Assembly: GCA_021186555.1 (NCBI GenBank)
Contig: JAJKFL010000042.1
Location: 42,383,980-42,447,979 of the forward strand
Length of the DNA stretch: 64,000 bases
From: Reticulitermes speratus
Lineage: Eukaryota > Arthropoda > Insecta > Blattodea > Rhinotermitidae
Direction: 5' to 3'
Translations under genes and position numbers: made by a program
Notes under the pieces: model-generated
The model's input: the letters and a program-made list of their open reading frames with translations, nothing else
Told to the model about the DNA's origin: nothing
The model's database searches: none
In this document: piece by piece, positions 34,221-46,951 of the stretch
Position numbering within the stretch: position 1 is the first letter of the stretch
Layout of the letters: each line of letters opens with the position of its first letter

Positions 34221-34876
34221 AAGCCAGTCATTATCCTCTTTCTGAGTTTTGGGTTTGGTGGTGTAGTGCTTGTCTGAAAGCAATCACTAAGTGAAGTAGA
34301 CCTAACCCCAAGACTATCAGCACACCTAACATTAATAAAGCCAATTGCTTTTCAAAATTAACTTTCTTAAAGGATATTCAGTGTTACTAAGAAATGTGAT
34401 CAGTATTTACTTACATATTTTGACATGTGACTCAGATGTGTAACAGTTTTTGCTCTGTTATCTTGATAATGTTCATGTTGGATTTAAAGTGACATGCTCT
34501 CTTTGAAGTTCGTTGTTGTCACTGATGAAATTACATTGCTGTAAACGTATTACACATGCCTTTGTAAATATGCTTACATCCAAGTAAAAATGTCACAGAA
34601 ACAAGTGCTTCATGTTACATAATGCAATGACTTGTTACATTAAAACTGAATTAGGAAGACTGGAAAGAAAATATTGGCAACACAGCTGACATGTAACTCT
34701 TACTGGCATCCAAGAATAATTACAACACATTATATTCCTTGCCCATGAATGGTCTTGTACACTCACAGACAGCAGTGGATACCATCAACAGACTGGTTTT
34801 TCCTCCCTGTCTACAGAACCACTTCTCCCAAAAATGTTCGTTCATTGATTAAAGTCACAAGGGCTTATGTCTAGAG

Positions 34877-35366
34877 CAGTGGTATTCAACCTTTTTTGTT
34901 CATGTACCCCCACATATAATTTCTCTTCAACTTTGTACCCCCAAAGTTGTTGGTGCATAATTCAAGTTATACATAGTCTATAATCTACATCTAAAATAAG
35001 TTAAATAAATTACATCCAAAATAATGTATTAAATAATAAGTCTTAAATGAGAAAAAGGAGAATCAAGCTATTAAATAACAAATATATTATTGCCTATCAT
35101 ATAAAAATTAATAAAGGAACAAAGTATTTTAGCAAAGCAAAATTATATGCACTATGTGGAATAAAATTAAACTAGCCGCCCAGATAAGAATCGCATAAAG
35201 GAGAGAGAGAGAAATGGCGCTCCCAAATCGCATGTCCTTACGTCCGGGTCTCTTGTGGCCAACCCTAAATCTGGCCCTGATTATTCAGTGTTTATCGTGA
35301 AATAATATATATATTTTTTTAATTTCACGTACCCCCTAAGATATCTTCCCAGGTTGAATACCACTG
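34877..35366. mobile_element. Non-autonomous hAT-like element with perfect 8-bp target duplication
   Basis: Begins CAGTGGTATTCAACCT and ends with the complement AGGTTGAATACCACTG; the flanking 8-mers GTCTAGAG at 34869-34876 and 35367-35374 are identical. The 490-bp interior has no transposase and contains ta-cccc motifs typical of this hAT group. Confidence 0.85.
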
Positions 35367-35374
35367 GTCTAGAG

Positions 35375-36950
35375 AATGTGATGCATATTTTACAGATTTG
35401 CACTGCCACCATGCCAGAAAAGTCTTTCATACTGGAGGTATTATAAGTGGAGTCTGACCACTGCATTGTGATTCTGTTAGCTCTCCAGAGCTGGTGGAGG
35501 ACTCTGCATCATACGGTCTTGTACACCCAGGGATGTCTTTCAGATGTGCAATGTCATTGTGTGGCTTACTTCAGCCTCACTGGCTAACTATTGCATCATC
35601 CATTGCCTGTCAGGTCATCTGGCACATTCTTTACCCAGTGCCCTTTTCCAGCCATCACAAAACTCTTTGACACCCACCACGTGAATATCCAAAATGGCAG
35701 AGTTTTAACACTATGCCCTTCCTACACACCTCCCTGACCGGGTATCATATTATGTCCTCAGGCAACCTCAAAGTTTATCCAAGAGAACATTGCTCTTCAT
35801 ACATATGATTTTATAGCCTTACATTATGACAGTCCAACTTTGCTGGCACGCATGTGTGACATCTGCATGCAGGAGTGTTACTTGGTTCATATACTCACTG
35901 CTTGTGCCACTACCAGGGAACTGTGCATTTAGTCACTCTTGTTAATTATACTTATATCTAGCAGCAATGCCACTATTTTTTTATCCCTCATATTATGAAT
36001 GGTGCTTGAAAATTGTTTTAATGGACTAAGATTAGAACTAAGATACCACATTTTTTTAAAAAAGACTGTTTATAATGTGATGCATTATAAATATTAGAAA
36101 TATCCCCTAGCCCACAATCATCTAAACATCCCATATTCAACAGTACAGTCCTGATTACCAGACTTTACATTTTACCCAGTGTGTTGTGTCATCAGAACAC
36201 TGCATTACATTTATCAACATACATTTTACAAAATAATTATATTTTATCACCAGTCATCTCAGGGTGTACTGGAATGGCACTCCTGACCACATTCGTGTGT
36301 CTACATTTTTTCTGCACTTTACATAAGCACTACTTCTTAGTTTCTTTGGTGTGTTTTTTTTTACCGGCTTCAGTTACACAGGTGCAGTTGTACGTTAGTT
36401 TGTTGATGGAATTACTAATTTCTCATAACGTAATGGTGTTCTTCATTAACATGTCAAACGGAAAGAGAAGTTTCTGTGGAACAAAAATTTGAAGCCTTAC
36501 AAACACTGAATAAAGGAGAAACTATGCAAGAATTTGCAGAATAATAATATGACATTTGCTGTGCTACTGTTGGAGATTGGCAGAGGAAAAGAAGTGAAAA
36601 TGAGAAGTGTTCTGCCAGAGTTTCGCATGAAGACCTGAAGGAATGAAAGGAAGCAAGAAAGATGGAAAAATGTGAATAAGAAAAGACGAGTGAAGCTATA
36701 TTGTTTTGGTTGACACAACAAAGAGAGAAAGGTGCATAATTAACTGGACCACGTCTACCAGAAAAAGCACTGATTTGTCACAAGGTGTTTTAATGAAGGT
36801 GAATCTTTGTGAACGCGCCTGAAAATTGTAGTAGAGAAATATTCGGTTCTCACTGAACATGTTCAAAATGTCCGTCACTAGGGCCCAAACACGATCTAAA
36901 AACGCGCGAGCAAGAGAAGTGCATTGCAATAAAATAACCATTTATCATTA
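35375..36950. other. No gene recognised
   Basis: AT-rich with short open frames lacking recognisable peptides. The block 35400-35940 is less AT-rich and could be an old retroelement, but I cannot name one. Confidence 0.3.
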
Positions 36951-36954
36951 TTAT

Positions 36955-37312
36955 TACGCTTACGTGAATAGGCTACGGGCTGGACTATCCGGCGTTCAAA
37001 TCCCAGCAGGGGCAAGAGATTTTTCGCTTCTCCACAACGTCCAGACCGAATCTGGGGCCCACCCAGTCTCCTTATTCAGTGGGTACGGGGGTCCGAATCC
37101 CGGCAGGTGCAAGAGATATTTGTCTTCCCCACACCGGCTCTGGGGCCCCACCCAGTCTCCTATTCAGTGGGTACCGGGAGCACCGGGGGTAAATCGACAG
37201 AGGCGTGAAGTAGACTACTCACCGCCACTGCTTACCGAAGTAAAAAAACAGGGGAACTATACCTCCCTCTCCCCATATGCCTTCATGGCTTTCACAGGAA
37301 CAACTTTACCTT
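36955..37312 (+). repeat. SINE-B, two partial copies in tandem
   Basis: Two heads (ggcgttcaaatcccagcagg and gtccgaatcccggcaggtgc), each followed by the ggggcccacccagtctcct block, then one shared 3' end with cttcatggctttcacaggaa. Either partial duplication or insertion of one copy into another. Confidence 0.75.
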
Positions 37313-37991
37313 ATTGCATTACCAGATGTAACAGCTTTGACTGTGATTATGACATCGCAGGCAGGGTTGTATGCAAAGAGGGATTTACGCAATGACGACT
37401 CCAGGAAGTTGTTTGGGCGGAGGGTGGGTGCTTTGTTTAATGACAAAAAAATTAAACTTGGTTTTGTCCGCCCGGCGTTGGTGTCATCCGCGGCGGTCAG
37501 CCCTTCAACACTCGATGGGAGTTCCGAGTCGAGACTTCCGAGGTTCCTTCATTCCTTCACCTAAAAATTTACTTTCCTGCTTTCGTGAGCCCATTCTTCT
37601 CAGTGGGGAGGCATCTGACCGCAGCTTTGTTGAATAAATATCTCTTCCACTAAACTACGAATTCCCATGCGGAAGTTTGTTTGTCCTGTCCCCCCCCCCA
37701 ACACCCGCGATAATCACTTTTACAGCTACCAGGTAGTTTTGAATAGAGTGGGGATGGGGGGACAGGGCAAAGGACACTGCCGCTCGCGGCCTTCTCTGAA
37801 CAAAGACTACCATTCCGACACAACAATTGGGATCCCCTGGTTTAATCCGTCTCCACATTAACTCTTCCTGGAACTCATGTGCACACAATTCGAAAAGGAA
37901 TCTAGTGGCTTGGTCACAAAAATCGGGAGAGATTTTGAATTCAATGAGCAACTATCCACAGATAAGAGGTTATCTGTTCACGAGAAAAGAT

Positions 37992-38264
37992 AAAGGTCAA
38001 AGGTAAATTTCGCCCTATAACGGGTCATGAAGACCCTGAGGGGGGAGTAGAGGTATAGCTCTACTCTTTCTTTAACCTCGGCGCTTGATGGGGGTGGTTG
38101 ATCAAAGTCTCGCCCCGGCCGCTTTGCCTCCGGTAATAACCCGGTACCCATTGTACAGGAGGCTGGGTGGGTCTCGAGGCCGGTCTGGACAGATGGGGAA
38201 AATCTCGCCCCTACCGGGGTTCGAACCCCGGACCGTCAAGCCCGTAGCGTAGTCGCCTGACCTC
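37992..38264 (-). repeat. SINE-B, near full length
   Basis: Starts with the tail aaaggtcaaaggtaaatttc and ends with the head; B-box palindrome ggggttcgaaccccgg intact. Confidence 0.85.
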
Positions 38265-38439
38265 ACGAAAAATAGTTTAGATTATTCCATTGTCATATAT
38301 ACTTCCAACTTTGCGTGGGCGGAGGGGGGGGGGGGAGGAGAAGGGATTTCATCTGCACTAGAAAACGTCACTACGAAGAAGAAAATGAGGAACTGTAACT
38401 TTAGCGATGTTGTTCAGACACTGCTGGTTTCCCCCTCAA

Positions 38440-39290
38440 CGACACCACCTTAAAGATGGAGACATAAAAATTTGCAAAATTATTTGGGGCAAGAGAATTG
38501 CACACGTAACAATGGATGGCTTGATCGATTTAAAAATTCGGCGTAGCACTATTTATGGGAATGTCACTGATAAGATCATGTGTCAGCAGATTCAAAAACG
38601 CCAAGTGAATGGGTGAAAAGTGTTTTGTGTTGTATATCAAAAAGTTTACAGCAAAGAATCCACCTAAAATGCATAAGCGAAGCCCGACTGTTTTGTAACA
38701 TGATGCCTGATGCAACGTTTAGATTCAGAGGTACAGAATATGTTGGCGGAAAAAGGCCTACTAACAGTTTATATGTTTTTTAATGTGTCAACAAAACCAC
38801 AACTGACAAAAAATGAGCTTTTTTGTTACTGGAAAATTGCCGAAAGCATGGTGTTTTGAAAACATAAGGATGCTTCCTTTTGATATGCAGCTAATAACAA
38901 GACAAGGATGACTTAAATAATTTCAGCAATATGTACGTAAGGGGAACAAAGAGATATGAGGGAAATACAATTGAAAAATTTTACGCATGGGAGAGTCTGA
39001 TCCCAAATTGTTTTCGGAAATCAAGTTTATCGTCGGCAGAATTTTCGGTTAGTAATCAACACGCTGATGAAGGTTACCTACTATTATCAGAACGGCTTAA
39101 ACAAAATAAAATTACGAATTTTGATCATTTAAATGGCACCGATAAAGTCAGGTTGACGAAGATCTGAAAACTTCTGGAATTCTTCCAGAGACTGATATAA
39201 TACAGACGGTGCGAAGCGAAGAAGACAGTGACGAAATCAACACTGTACGCGAAGAAGGAACATTTCCTACGAAATCCCTGGAAAGGTTGG
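38440..39290 (+). pseudogene. Tigger-like (pogo superfamily) transposase pseudogene
   Basis: Frames broken by stops and shifts read SADSKTPSEWVKSVL, then ISEARLFCNMMPDATFRFRGTEYVGGK, a recognisable DDE_1 block (Tigger has ...NADETGLFFRMMPDRTFKFKG), then AWESLIPNCFRKSS (Tigger C-terminal AW..I.NCFRKAG) and an acidic tail DEDLKTSGILPETD. The second catalytic block between them is largely deleted. Non-functional. Confidence 0.7.
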
Positions 39291-39590
39291 TTGTATTTTT
39301 TAATGTAGTGACAATACTGGTGTTTTAATGCGCTAATTAAAAAAAAAAAAAGAATCTAAAAATACTGCAAAGTGAAATTATCACACAGACCACATTTTAA
39401 ACCACATCCGTAAAAATGGGAGTGACTGATGATATACCTGTAACCAAATGTTTTACAGGTTCGCTCTTACATTTTTTAGTTTACGTAGGCCTACTCTTCT
39501 ATGTTTTTTTCACAAATATATTAAACATAATCTGGATTTATATGTATTTTTATCTACTACATATTTACTTTTTCCATATAATACGTACAT

Positions 39591-39851
39591 GCGGTAGAGA
39601 GAGCAGTAGGTATATCGATCAGGCTATGGGGTTCGAATCCCGTCAGAAGGAAGAGAGTTTTCTCTTCTCCAAAACGTAAAGACTGGCTTTGAGGCCCACC
39701 CAGCCCCTATTCAATGGGTACCGGGGTTCTTTCGCGGGAGTAAAGTGGCTGGGGCGTAATGTTGGGAATTAACCTCGGTCTAGCGCCGTGGTCAAGAATG
39801 AGGGGCTATACCTGTAAATGCCTTCATGGCGTGGGCAGGGACAACTTTACA
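39591..39851 (+). repeat. SINE-B
   Basis: Head ggggttcgaatcccgtcaga through ccttcatggcgtgggcaggg and acaactttac. Confidence 0.8.
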
Positions 39852-40479
39852 TGCAGATTTTTGAGTTCATGGGTGTTAGGAACATCGGCTATATCGAGCA
39901 GAACTATTCCGTCCCCTGGCGCCCGTAATAACTGACATCGACTGTATATGGATGCAAGCAGCGGCGTAGATAAGGCCACCGCAGGCCCCGCGGCGTGGGG
40001 CAAGGCCCCATACGTACGCCATACTGAATACAATTTGTTGCTGGTTCTTTCAGACTGGATTCCATTCTTCCGACAGAAGGCAGTATTCCGGATCCCTGTT
40101 ACAAGAACTGGGAGTAAAGTAACTTCGCTAATAATTTTGGGCGGGTGGGGGGGGGGGGGGGGGGGGCAGGCCCACGACCGGTTATCAAAACCATTGGAAG
40201 CATGTCAGAGTGTTTTCTATATTTACTGTTCAGACCACAAAAAACAAAAGGTCTTATGTTAAAAATTCGTCAAAATCTTCTATAGACTTAACATCAGAAC
40301 CTCCTCCCATGACTGCATTAAATTAAGATCGCAAAAAAAAAAAAGGAGTCCACTAATAAGCACTTACGTTTAATGTATGAGTCTGTCACTTCTCACAGGC
40401 CACTGGTGAAAGCGTTTTGTACACAGTTGACATGAAAGTTGCTAATTTAATTTTGTGCAGTATTGCTTTGGTTGGTTCC

Positions 40480-40525
40480 CTAATGATGACCCCTTGGGGA
40501 TCGAAACATGTAGGAATATTTTATG
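40480..40525 (+). repeat. Solo hammerhead-like hairpin motif
   Basis: CTAATGATGACCCCTTGGGG followed by ATCGAAACATGTAGG: the stem ACCCC/GGGGAT and GAAAC match the Penelope-arm motif at 15231; the first core deviates (CTAATGA for CTGANGA). Confidence 0.4.
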
Positions 40526-40829
40526 TGATATGATAATATGAATATCTAAGAAACAGTACTGTGCATTTTGTTGGTATGAGTGTTGCGAATGAGTTATCAA
40601 CAGCGCACGGAACGGACAATATAAAAAATATGAAACAGTAAACGTATTACAAATGAGATTAATTTTATACAGATTAAAATGCTAATTCGACGTAGAAATA
40701 ATTATAGAAAAACTAAGATAAACGAAAAGCACGCGACGATTTTAAATGACAAGCAGGCATCTGCTTAAGTACGATACGCCACTGCTTGGCTGTACGTGTT
40801 ATATGTTTTATTATCCCGGTATTAGACAG

Positions 40830-41021
40830 CAGTGGCGTAGCTGGGACGGCACAGCCCAAGACGCGGCAAAATAAGTATTTTAAATGAAAAAAAATTAATT
40901 TTTCGCGCTCGACAGATTTTAAATTATTGAGCCAAATTAAAGGAAATCCAATAAATGACTGTGATTCTTTAAATTCACAATTTCTCTTAGCGGCGGTCAT
41001 TGCGATTACTCGCCCCGGACG
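40830..41021. mobile_element. CAGTGGCGTAGC-type MITE, copy 1
   Basis: Starts CAGTGGCGTAGCTGGGAC and shares an internal segment (aaattattgagccaaat, gcggcggtcattgcgatta) with the copies at 50592 and 57845. Right end not clear. Confidence 0.4.
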
Positions 41022-42340
41022 CAAACAAAAAAATTAGTTACTCTATCTACTATCTGACAGCAAAATACCGTGTAGGCGGAGAAATGTAAATTTCCGTAAG
41101 TCCAACGATCCTTAAAATGACTGTTGCCTATTGCAGATGCACTCTCTCCACCATGTACTTGTAATGTATAACAGTCATTCCATTATTATGCTCCTCGTGT
41201 GATGTCACAAGACCCACAAGTCTGCTAACAACTCTCGACCGGTTTTTCGCTAGCAGCTAGCAAGATAGACAATAGACATTCTGTTAAGAATTACTTACCA
41301 GTCCCCATTTCATGTCTTAGAAATTTCACACAAACGAACCCCCGGAGCTTAGGTGGGTGGGGATGGGGCACAAGTGACCACTTACCTCGCCTCCCCCTCC
41401 CCATCTAAATATCGTGTGACGGGGTCCTTGTGGAGATGTTGAGTAGTTGTGAAGCTAAGCTTGTTCCATTCCATAATGCTGGAGAGAGCGGCAGACTTCA
41501 AAGGGATGTGGCTCCGAGTGAGAGGATCCTATAATAGAGGATGGGGAAGAAGAAGAAGTAATAGGATGGCGGGGAAAGAGGGGGATTTTGTTTCTCTCTT
41601 TCTCTCGTACGCACAGCGCCACTCGTGGTCGGAAGTGCGTGCTATACGGCAGACAAATCTGTCGCGGGTGCGTGTGCGCGTTTTTGTTATATAAACTTAC
41701 GTGCGTATGAACTTTTTTTTTTACTTACTACGAGACCGTAAGAAGGGCGAGAAATATCATCAGAAAACAATTTATTTCATATTGTGCCTACACGTAAATA
41801 CGCATACTGAATTGCATGCGTAATATTACATGTACCTGTTAGTGATAAATATGAAGTGAACATCAGTGAAATGTAATTTAAAGTGAAACACATACGTGTA
41901 TATACATATATATGTGTGTGTAGATTAATTGCGTTATACAATTCGCGAGGTATTTCATATACTCGCATTTATTTTAGTTGAATGTGGTAATGTAGAAACA
42001 ATACCGTAAACTGAAATATTAGACAAATTACAGAGATGCAAAAGGGATATATAAAGGCGGGCTCAAAACGTTGGCATTATTGACGACTGAAAAAAGACTA
42101 ATATGACGATTTGTATGGAAACGGACTGCTCACAACAAACAATTCGTAAATCACCTCACACAACTTCCTTCACTTACAAATAGCACAAATTACATATAAT
42201 TTGCGAGGCAATCACTGTACGACTGAACCACTTTACGATCCAACACACATCCATGTCCCGTCAAGTGTGTTTTAATTGCGATTTCCACTCGGACTCGGCA
42301 CCAACAACAAAGCCGTTCATGAGTAAGAATTTCGAACAAT
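41022..42340. other. Intergenic, possible promoter side of the isthmin-like gene
   Basis: No repeat or gene recognised. A GAGA-rich and CT-rich stretch (41560-41620) lies here. Relevant only if the 42341 exon is real. Confidence 0.25.
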
Positions 42341-42553
42341 ATGACGTTACCAGAAGAATCCAAGATGCCGTGGGCAGTGTATGGACTGTTGAATGGACAC
42401 CGAGCACTCGGAACAATCCTTTTCACAACTGGATTGTTGCTGGTGACATGTTTTGGACATGACGTCAATACAGTGACGTCACTATCACAAAATATTACAT
42501 CTAGAACGAATCCACTGGGATTTGATGCAACTCACGAAGGAAGGTTACAACAA
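42341..42553 (+). CDS. Candidate signal-peptide first exon of the isthmin-like gene
   Basis: A 71-codon frame with ATG at 42341 (second ATG at 42365) has a hydrophobic segment (LGTILFTTGLLLVTCFG) suited to a signal peptide, and ends RLQQ at a donor GTAGGT in phase 0. The large isthmin-like exon accepts phase 0, so the two could join across a 12.7-kb repeat-filled intron. The link rests only on phase, strand and the need for a signal peptide. Confidence 0.35.
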
Positions 42554-42642
42554 GTAGGTAAAATTTTGATTATTAACTGTCTGTAGAGAATGTCTTAGTT
42601 TTCAGAGTTTCTGTTGTTCAAAGCCCATTGCGCTCTCCATGA

Positions 42643-42868
42643 CTAGCTACGGATTGCGCGGTCCGGTGTTCGAATCCTGGTAGGAACAAGAGATTTTTTT
42701 TTCTTCTCTAAAACGTCCAGACCGGCTGTGGGGCCCACCCAACCTCATATTCAATTTTTACTGGTTCTTTTCCGGCGTACAGTGGCCAAGGCGTGATGTT
42801 GACCACTCACCCCCCCCCCCCCTGTACGCCTTCATTGTGTGGACAGGAACACCTTTACCTTTACCTTT
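42643..42868 (+). repeat. SINE-B
   Basis: Head ggtgttcgaatcctggtagg through tttacctttaccttt tail. Begins 90 bp downstream of the candidate signal-peptide exon. Confidence 0.75.
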
Positions 42869-44040
42869 ATATAAGAAAATTGCTGCCGAGGATACAGAAG
42901 CGTAATGTGTCAGCCGACGTTGCATTCTCCGCTGTTAACTTTTGAATTCCTCTATAAATTTTAAACGTTTGAATTATTACTGAAATAAAGATGCAACTGA
43001 GAAAAATATTAACACCTCTGGTGATCCTCTGTTATGAAACAGGACACAAATATATAAACATAATCGGGGGTGCACAAAGCCCTGGCGCCAGATCGTCCGG
43101 GCTACTACCTTTTTACGGTGACGCCCAATCTTTAAGTCGTAAGTATGGAACTTGATTTAAGTCACCCTTCCGGCGCCTAGAATCTGGAGATCAACTGTAC
43201 ACAACTTTGTGCACTACTACACGTAAGTTTCAGTTTTATCAAATAACAGACGTAGTTCTTTCCGACTGGGGTCATATTTAGAGATTACAGAATAAAATTG
43301 TAACAAAACAAAATGTAAAATTAGGGACTATAAAATCGCATAATAAAAAGGAAACGTACATTGCAAAATTCAAACATTACAATAGTATATACCCTGGATT
43401 TGGGCTTGCTTTCAAGGAGCATTGATTAGCACACGTAGGAAATAACACTGCATTGAAAAGTAGCAAAACTGGACTCAAAAGTCTATTTAGTACTGCCGAA
43501 GTCTACCTTTTATCTACGATCAGGAACCGTCAATCGCAAGGTCGTAGGCGATAAGTCGCAGTTTCCGCTCTATAAACCAAATTTCTAATCAATGCCGAGC
43601 ATTTCGAAGTGGTCAGGCTGTGTTCAAATGTCGCATTAATGGAGGGTTGTATAAGACTAAGGAAATAATTTATTGTTCATTTGGTTGGCACTGAAACAGG
43701 GGTTTTCTCCCAGTACTTCGTTTTTCCCCAGACAGTATCATTCCACCAATGATCCGCAACAGGTGTATTTTAAATTGTGTTCCGCAAGCACATCTCCTTT
43801 AAAGTACAATTGGTAAATAAATATTTGCTAGTTTCTGATAGTGCTGCTTATTTTCCTCACCATCTTTTTTGCATAACACGCTTTTCTGTGTAAAGGACCA
43901 ATAAAAAATTGTTTCTCACAAATCTGCCTAAATATTTTTTAAAGCTACAGTTTATTTCAAATCGTCTTATCTTAGCTTTACACCCCAAACGCACTCTTTT
44001 ACTTTACAGGGTTCCGCAAAAATTCAGAATCACTCACAAG
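42869..44040. other. No gene recognised
   Basis: Anonymous apart from an inverted pair gtgcacaaag/ctttgtgcac (about 43070 and 43205) that could bound a short MITE. Confidence 0.25.
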
Positions 44041-44090
44041 TGTCCCAAACGAGTTTCGAACCGGACGCTTCCCGAATTCAAGTCAGGAAC

Positions 44091-44139
44091 CTGCGCTCTT
44101 CTGGGATATTACGCCGCGTAATATCCCAGAAGAGCGCAG
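44091..44139. repeat. Perfect 23-bp palindrome with 3-nt spacer
   Basis: CTGCGCTCTTCTGGGATATT plus ACG, spacer CCG-type three bases, then the exact complement. The arm and its right flank (agatctcaacatcgcggcgg, aagcctgaaat) match the 57570 fold-back element, so this looks like that element with its whole interior deleted. Confidence 0.8.
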
Positions 44140-44282
44140 ATCTCAACATCGCGGCGGAAGCCTGAAATCAAGACAAGTCAGGAACATTATCTCTTGAACC
44201 AGGTTGCTTGCAATAATGGCAGTGTTATATTATCATTATACTATTATTATTATTATTATTATTATTATTAAAGAAGTAAAGT

Positions 44283-44546
44283 TTTCCGTATCCACGCCAT
44301 GAAGGCATATAAGGGGAGTAGAGGTACTGCTCCACTCATTCTTAACCTCAGCACTGGACGGAGGCGAGTGGTTAACTTCACGACCCGGGGAATAACCCTG
44401 ATGCCCATTGAACAGGAGGCTGGGCTAGCCAAAGGGCCAGTCTCGACGTTTTGGAAAAGAGAAAAATCTCTTGCACCTACTGGGATTCAAACCCCGGACT
44501 GTCCAGCCTGTAGCCTAGTTGCTATACCGACGTCATCCCGGCTCAC
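44283..44546 (-). repeat. SINE-B between two (ATT)n tracts
   Basis: Reverse copy (tccacgccatgaaggcatat ... gactgtccagcctgtagcct) with (ATT)n tracts at 44242-44270 and 44549-44594. Confidence 0.8.
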
Positions 44547-44547
44547 A

Positions 44548-44585
<38 letters not shown>

Positions 44586-44599
44586 TATTATTAACCCCA

Positions 44600-46250
44600 A
44601 AATACACCGCGTCACTGACGTCGTCTTTACAGGAATTCGAGAGAACTTGAGAACGAATTACGATTGACTGCTCAGCACATCCGAAACGACTGCATGGATA
44701 TCCAATTTTCTATACACTGGGTACTTCACGGTACTACACATTCGTAGAAAACATACACTTTGCTAGAATTTAAAATTTTGTAACGTAAATGCATAAAGGA
44801 AACTGGTTTCCTTTACGAATTTAACTGCAAACTCTGACTGTGTACAGATTTACTGCCAGCAAGAAACACGTACACCCAATTGTCATTTCATAGTAAAAGT
44901 TAAAGAAAAATACAATATTCGTAGAGTGAGTAGCGGCGAAGACCTTACAAAAGTACGACATTGCCTGATAATAATGGTGGGGCCTCAGGGCGTTGTTGGC
45001 GGTATTCCTTTGATCTCAATTAGTGGGTCTTTTCCATCCAATCTGCGGTCTATTGCTTTGCCGCGGAGTAACACAGGGAGTCGGCCAGGTGCACCTTTCC
45101 TACGCTCCACCCTCCACACCATTCAGAAAAACCGTGTGAGGGGCTAGGAACCACTCTTCCACAACGAATAAAGAAAACGGATCTTAAACAAAAACAATAC
45201 ACTCAGAGGGGGTACAATTCTCTATGTAGGAACACATATTGTCAACCAGTAAAAAACGCATGATGTCGTTATGGTATACACAAGTTAGACAACCACCAAC
45301 ATCTCCCGTGGGCACGAGTTATTTTCACGACTACTAAGAAAGTTTTTTTTTGTTGACAACATTTTCCCATGCGTGCTACATACTCCGTGCTCGTCAAGCA
45401 TCATAAACAACACAAACTCATTAGAGGAGACACAACTGAAACCAGCTTCCACCGACATCCTCGTCACTTTTAGGTACCTCCACAGATCCTGTTGTAGGAT
45501 ACACGTGTAAACGATGCACTTCTTCCGTTCTTCTCCTGTACATTTTGACGTCATTCATGTGTTGCACGCTTAATGTGAGCAGTCAGTCCATCTAAATGCA
45601 AACCTGAAATTACCGAACTCATTTGCGTGCTACGGACAAGGATTTTTTTTATTATTATTTTGTAACTACTCGTTTGTTTTCTTTGGACTGATTGTGTGTT
45701 TATGAACTTTAAATCCGACACCATCTTGAATTAATATCGGCGCCAATAACCTCGCAAGAGACACTACATGTTTTCTGTGACAATTATAAAAGTACTATAA
45801 ATCACCATTGCAGAGCGCCACTGTCAATTGGTTGCCTCTTCCGTAGGATAAAGAACTGTCACGATGCATGTATGATAAATTCTTGTCAGTCGGCTCTTTG
45901 AATCTCCGTCGCATGTCATTCATGATTAATTTTACAAGAAGAAAAACAAATGTGAAGAAAAATAAGAGAGAAGATAATGCAAGGAGGCTTGAACTTAATG
46001 CTTAATTAAACGGAGGGAAAAAACTTCTTCGAAATCCCGCCTTCCCCCCGACATGTCAAAGTAATAATCTTCTAGAATACACGTGTGTTTGTAATCTGTC
46101 AATGAGTGATAAGATCAAACGAACTGTCTGTAGAATCCAATCGGACTAAATCCCACATTACAATGTAAAAGGCAAAGTCAAACAATTTAACGAGTTTCTG
46201 AGTAGGTCTAATTATGAAGCAGTGACGCAAATAGCTTGTTTGTCTCTCTC
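44600..46250. other. No gene recognised
   Basis: Short open frames only; none has a recognisable motif or paired splice sites. Confidence 0.3.
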
Positions 46251-46257
46251 AACGCCC

Positions 46258-46325
46258 CAGTTCAGAGGTGAGCAAAAGCTGGCCCGCGGACCTGATCCTG
46301 CCCGACGGCATTTCCGAACAAACCT
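46258..46325. mobile_element. Possible hAT-like element end
   Basis: The string ttcagaggtgagcaaaagct followed by ggcccgcggacctgatcctg resembles the common CAGxGGTGGGCAAACT...GGCCCGCGGGCC end of hAT elements. No matching second end found. Confidence 0.3.
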
Positions 46326-46800
46326 GCTGCAACGTATCAGGACTGCAACAGTATATGCTGAAGTTTTCTTTCCTGCGCACGCTTACGTTATAAATATGAA
46401 TCAATTAATCCTTTCTGTGTGCGTTTTACTTTGTAGAGTTTGTAGAGTTTTAACTTACGTTAATTATACACCCTGACTCCTCTGTTTACAAAAGGGAGAC
46501 ATGAATTCAACATTTACATTTTCACATCCATAAAGATCTGTGGTTTGTAACGCTAACCTAAGATGATGATGGACAAAAGACCCGGCCCTGCTCTAAATAT
46601 TTTGAACATATTGGAATTGTAGTTAATATGGGGGGAATTTATAACCAACTATAACACATATTGGTCTACAAACAGACGCAGGGGCTCAACAGCAGAATTC
46701 AGGAAAAAATCACCATATAAGATCAGAAAGATACACTTTAATCTGGAACACGCCTGTACTAAAACGTTCAGCCTATAACGTGCAATTAAGACACAAATTA

Positions 46801-46951
46801 GGGAGCAGAGGGGGGTGGATGGTCAAAGCCACGCTCCGGCCACCTTACCACCGGGAAAAAGACCCGGTACCAGGAGGCTGGGTGGGCCACGGGGCCGCTG
46901 TGGACGGGTACGAAAAATCTCTTCCCCACCGGAGTTCGAACCCTGGTGGGG
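46801..46951 (-). repeat. SINE-B, partial
   Basis: ggtggatggtcaaagccacg, ggaggctgggtgggccac and B-box ggagttcgaaccctgg. Confidence 0.7.

Noticed and set aside
36859..37395. 178-codon plus-strand frame
   Set aside because: Translates two overlapping SINE-B copies.
38190..38260. tRNA-gene-like B-box sequences in many places
   Set aside because: They belong to SINE-A, B, C and D heads; none forms a complete tRNA cloverleaf that I can see.
44926..45147. Plus-strand frame of 73 codons in a GC-richer patch
   Set aside because: No recognisable motif, no splice context and no repeat match I can name.
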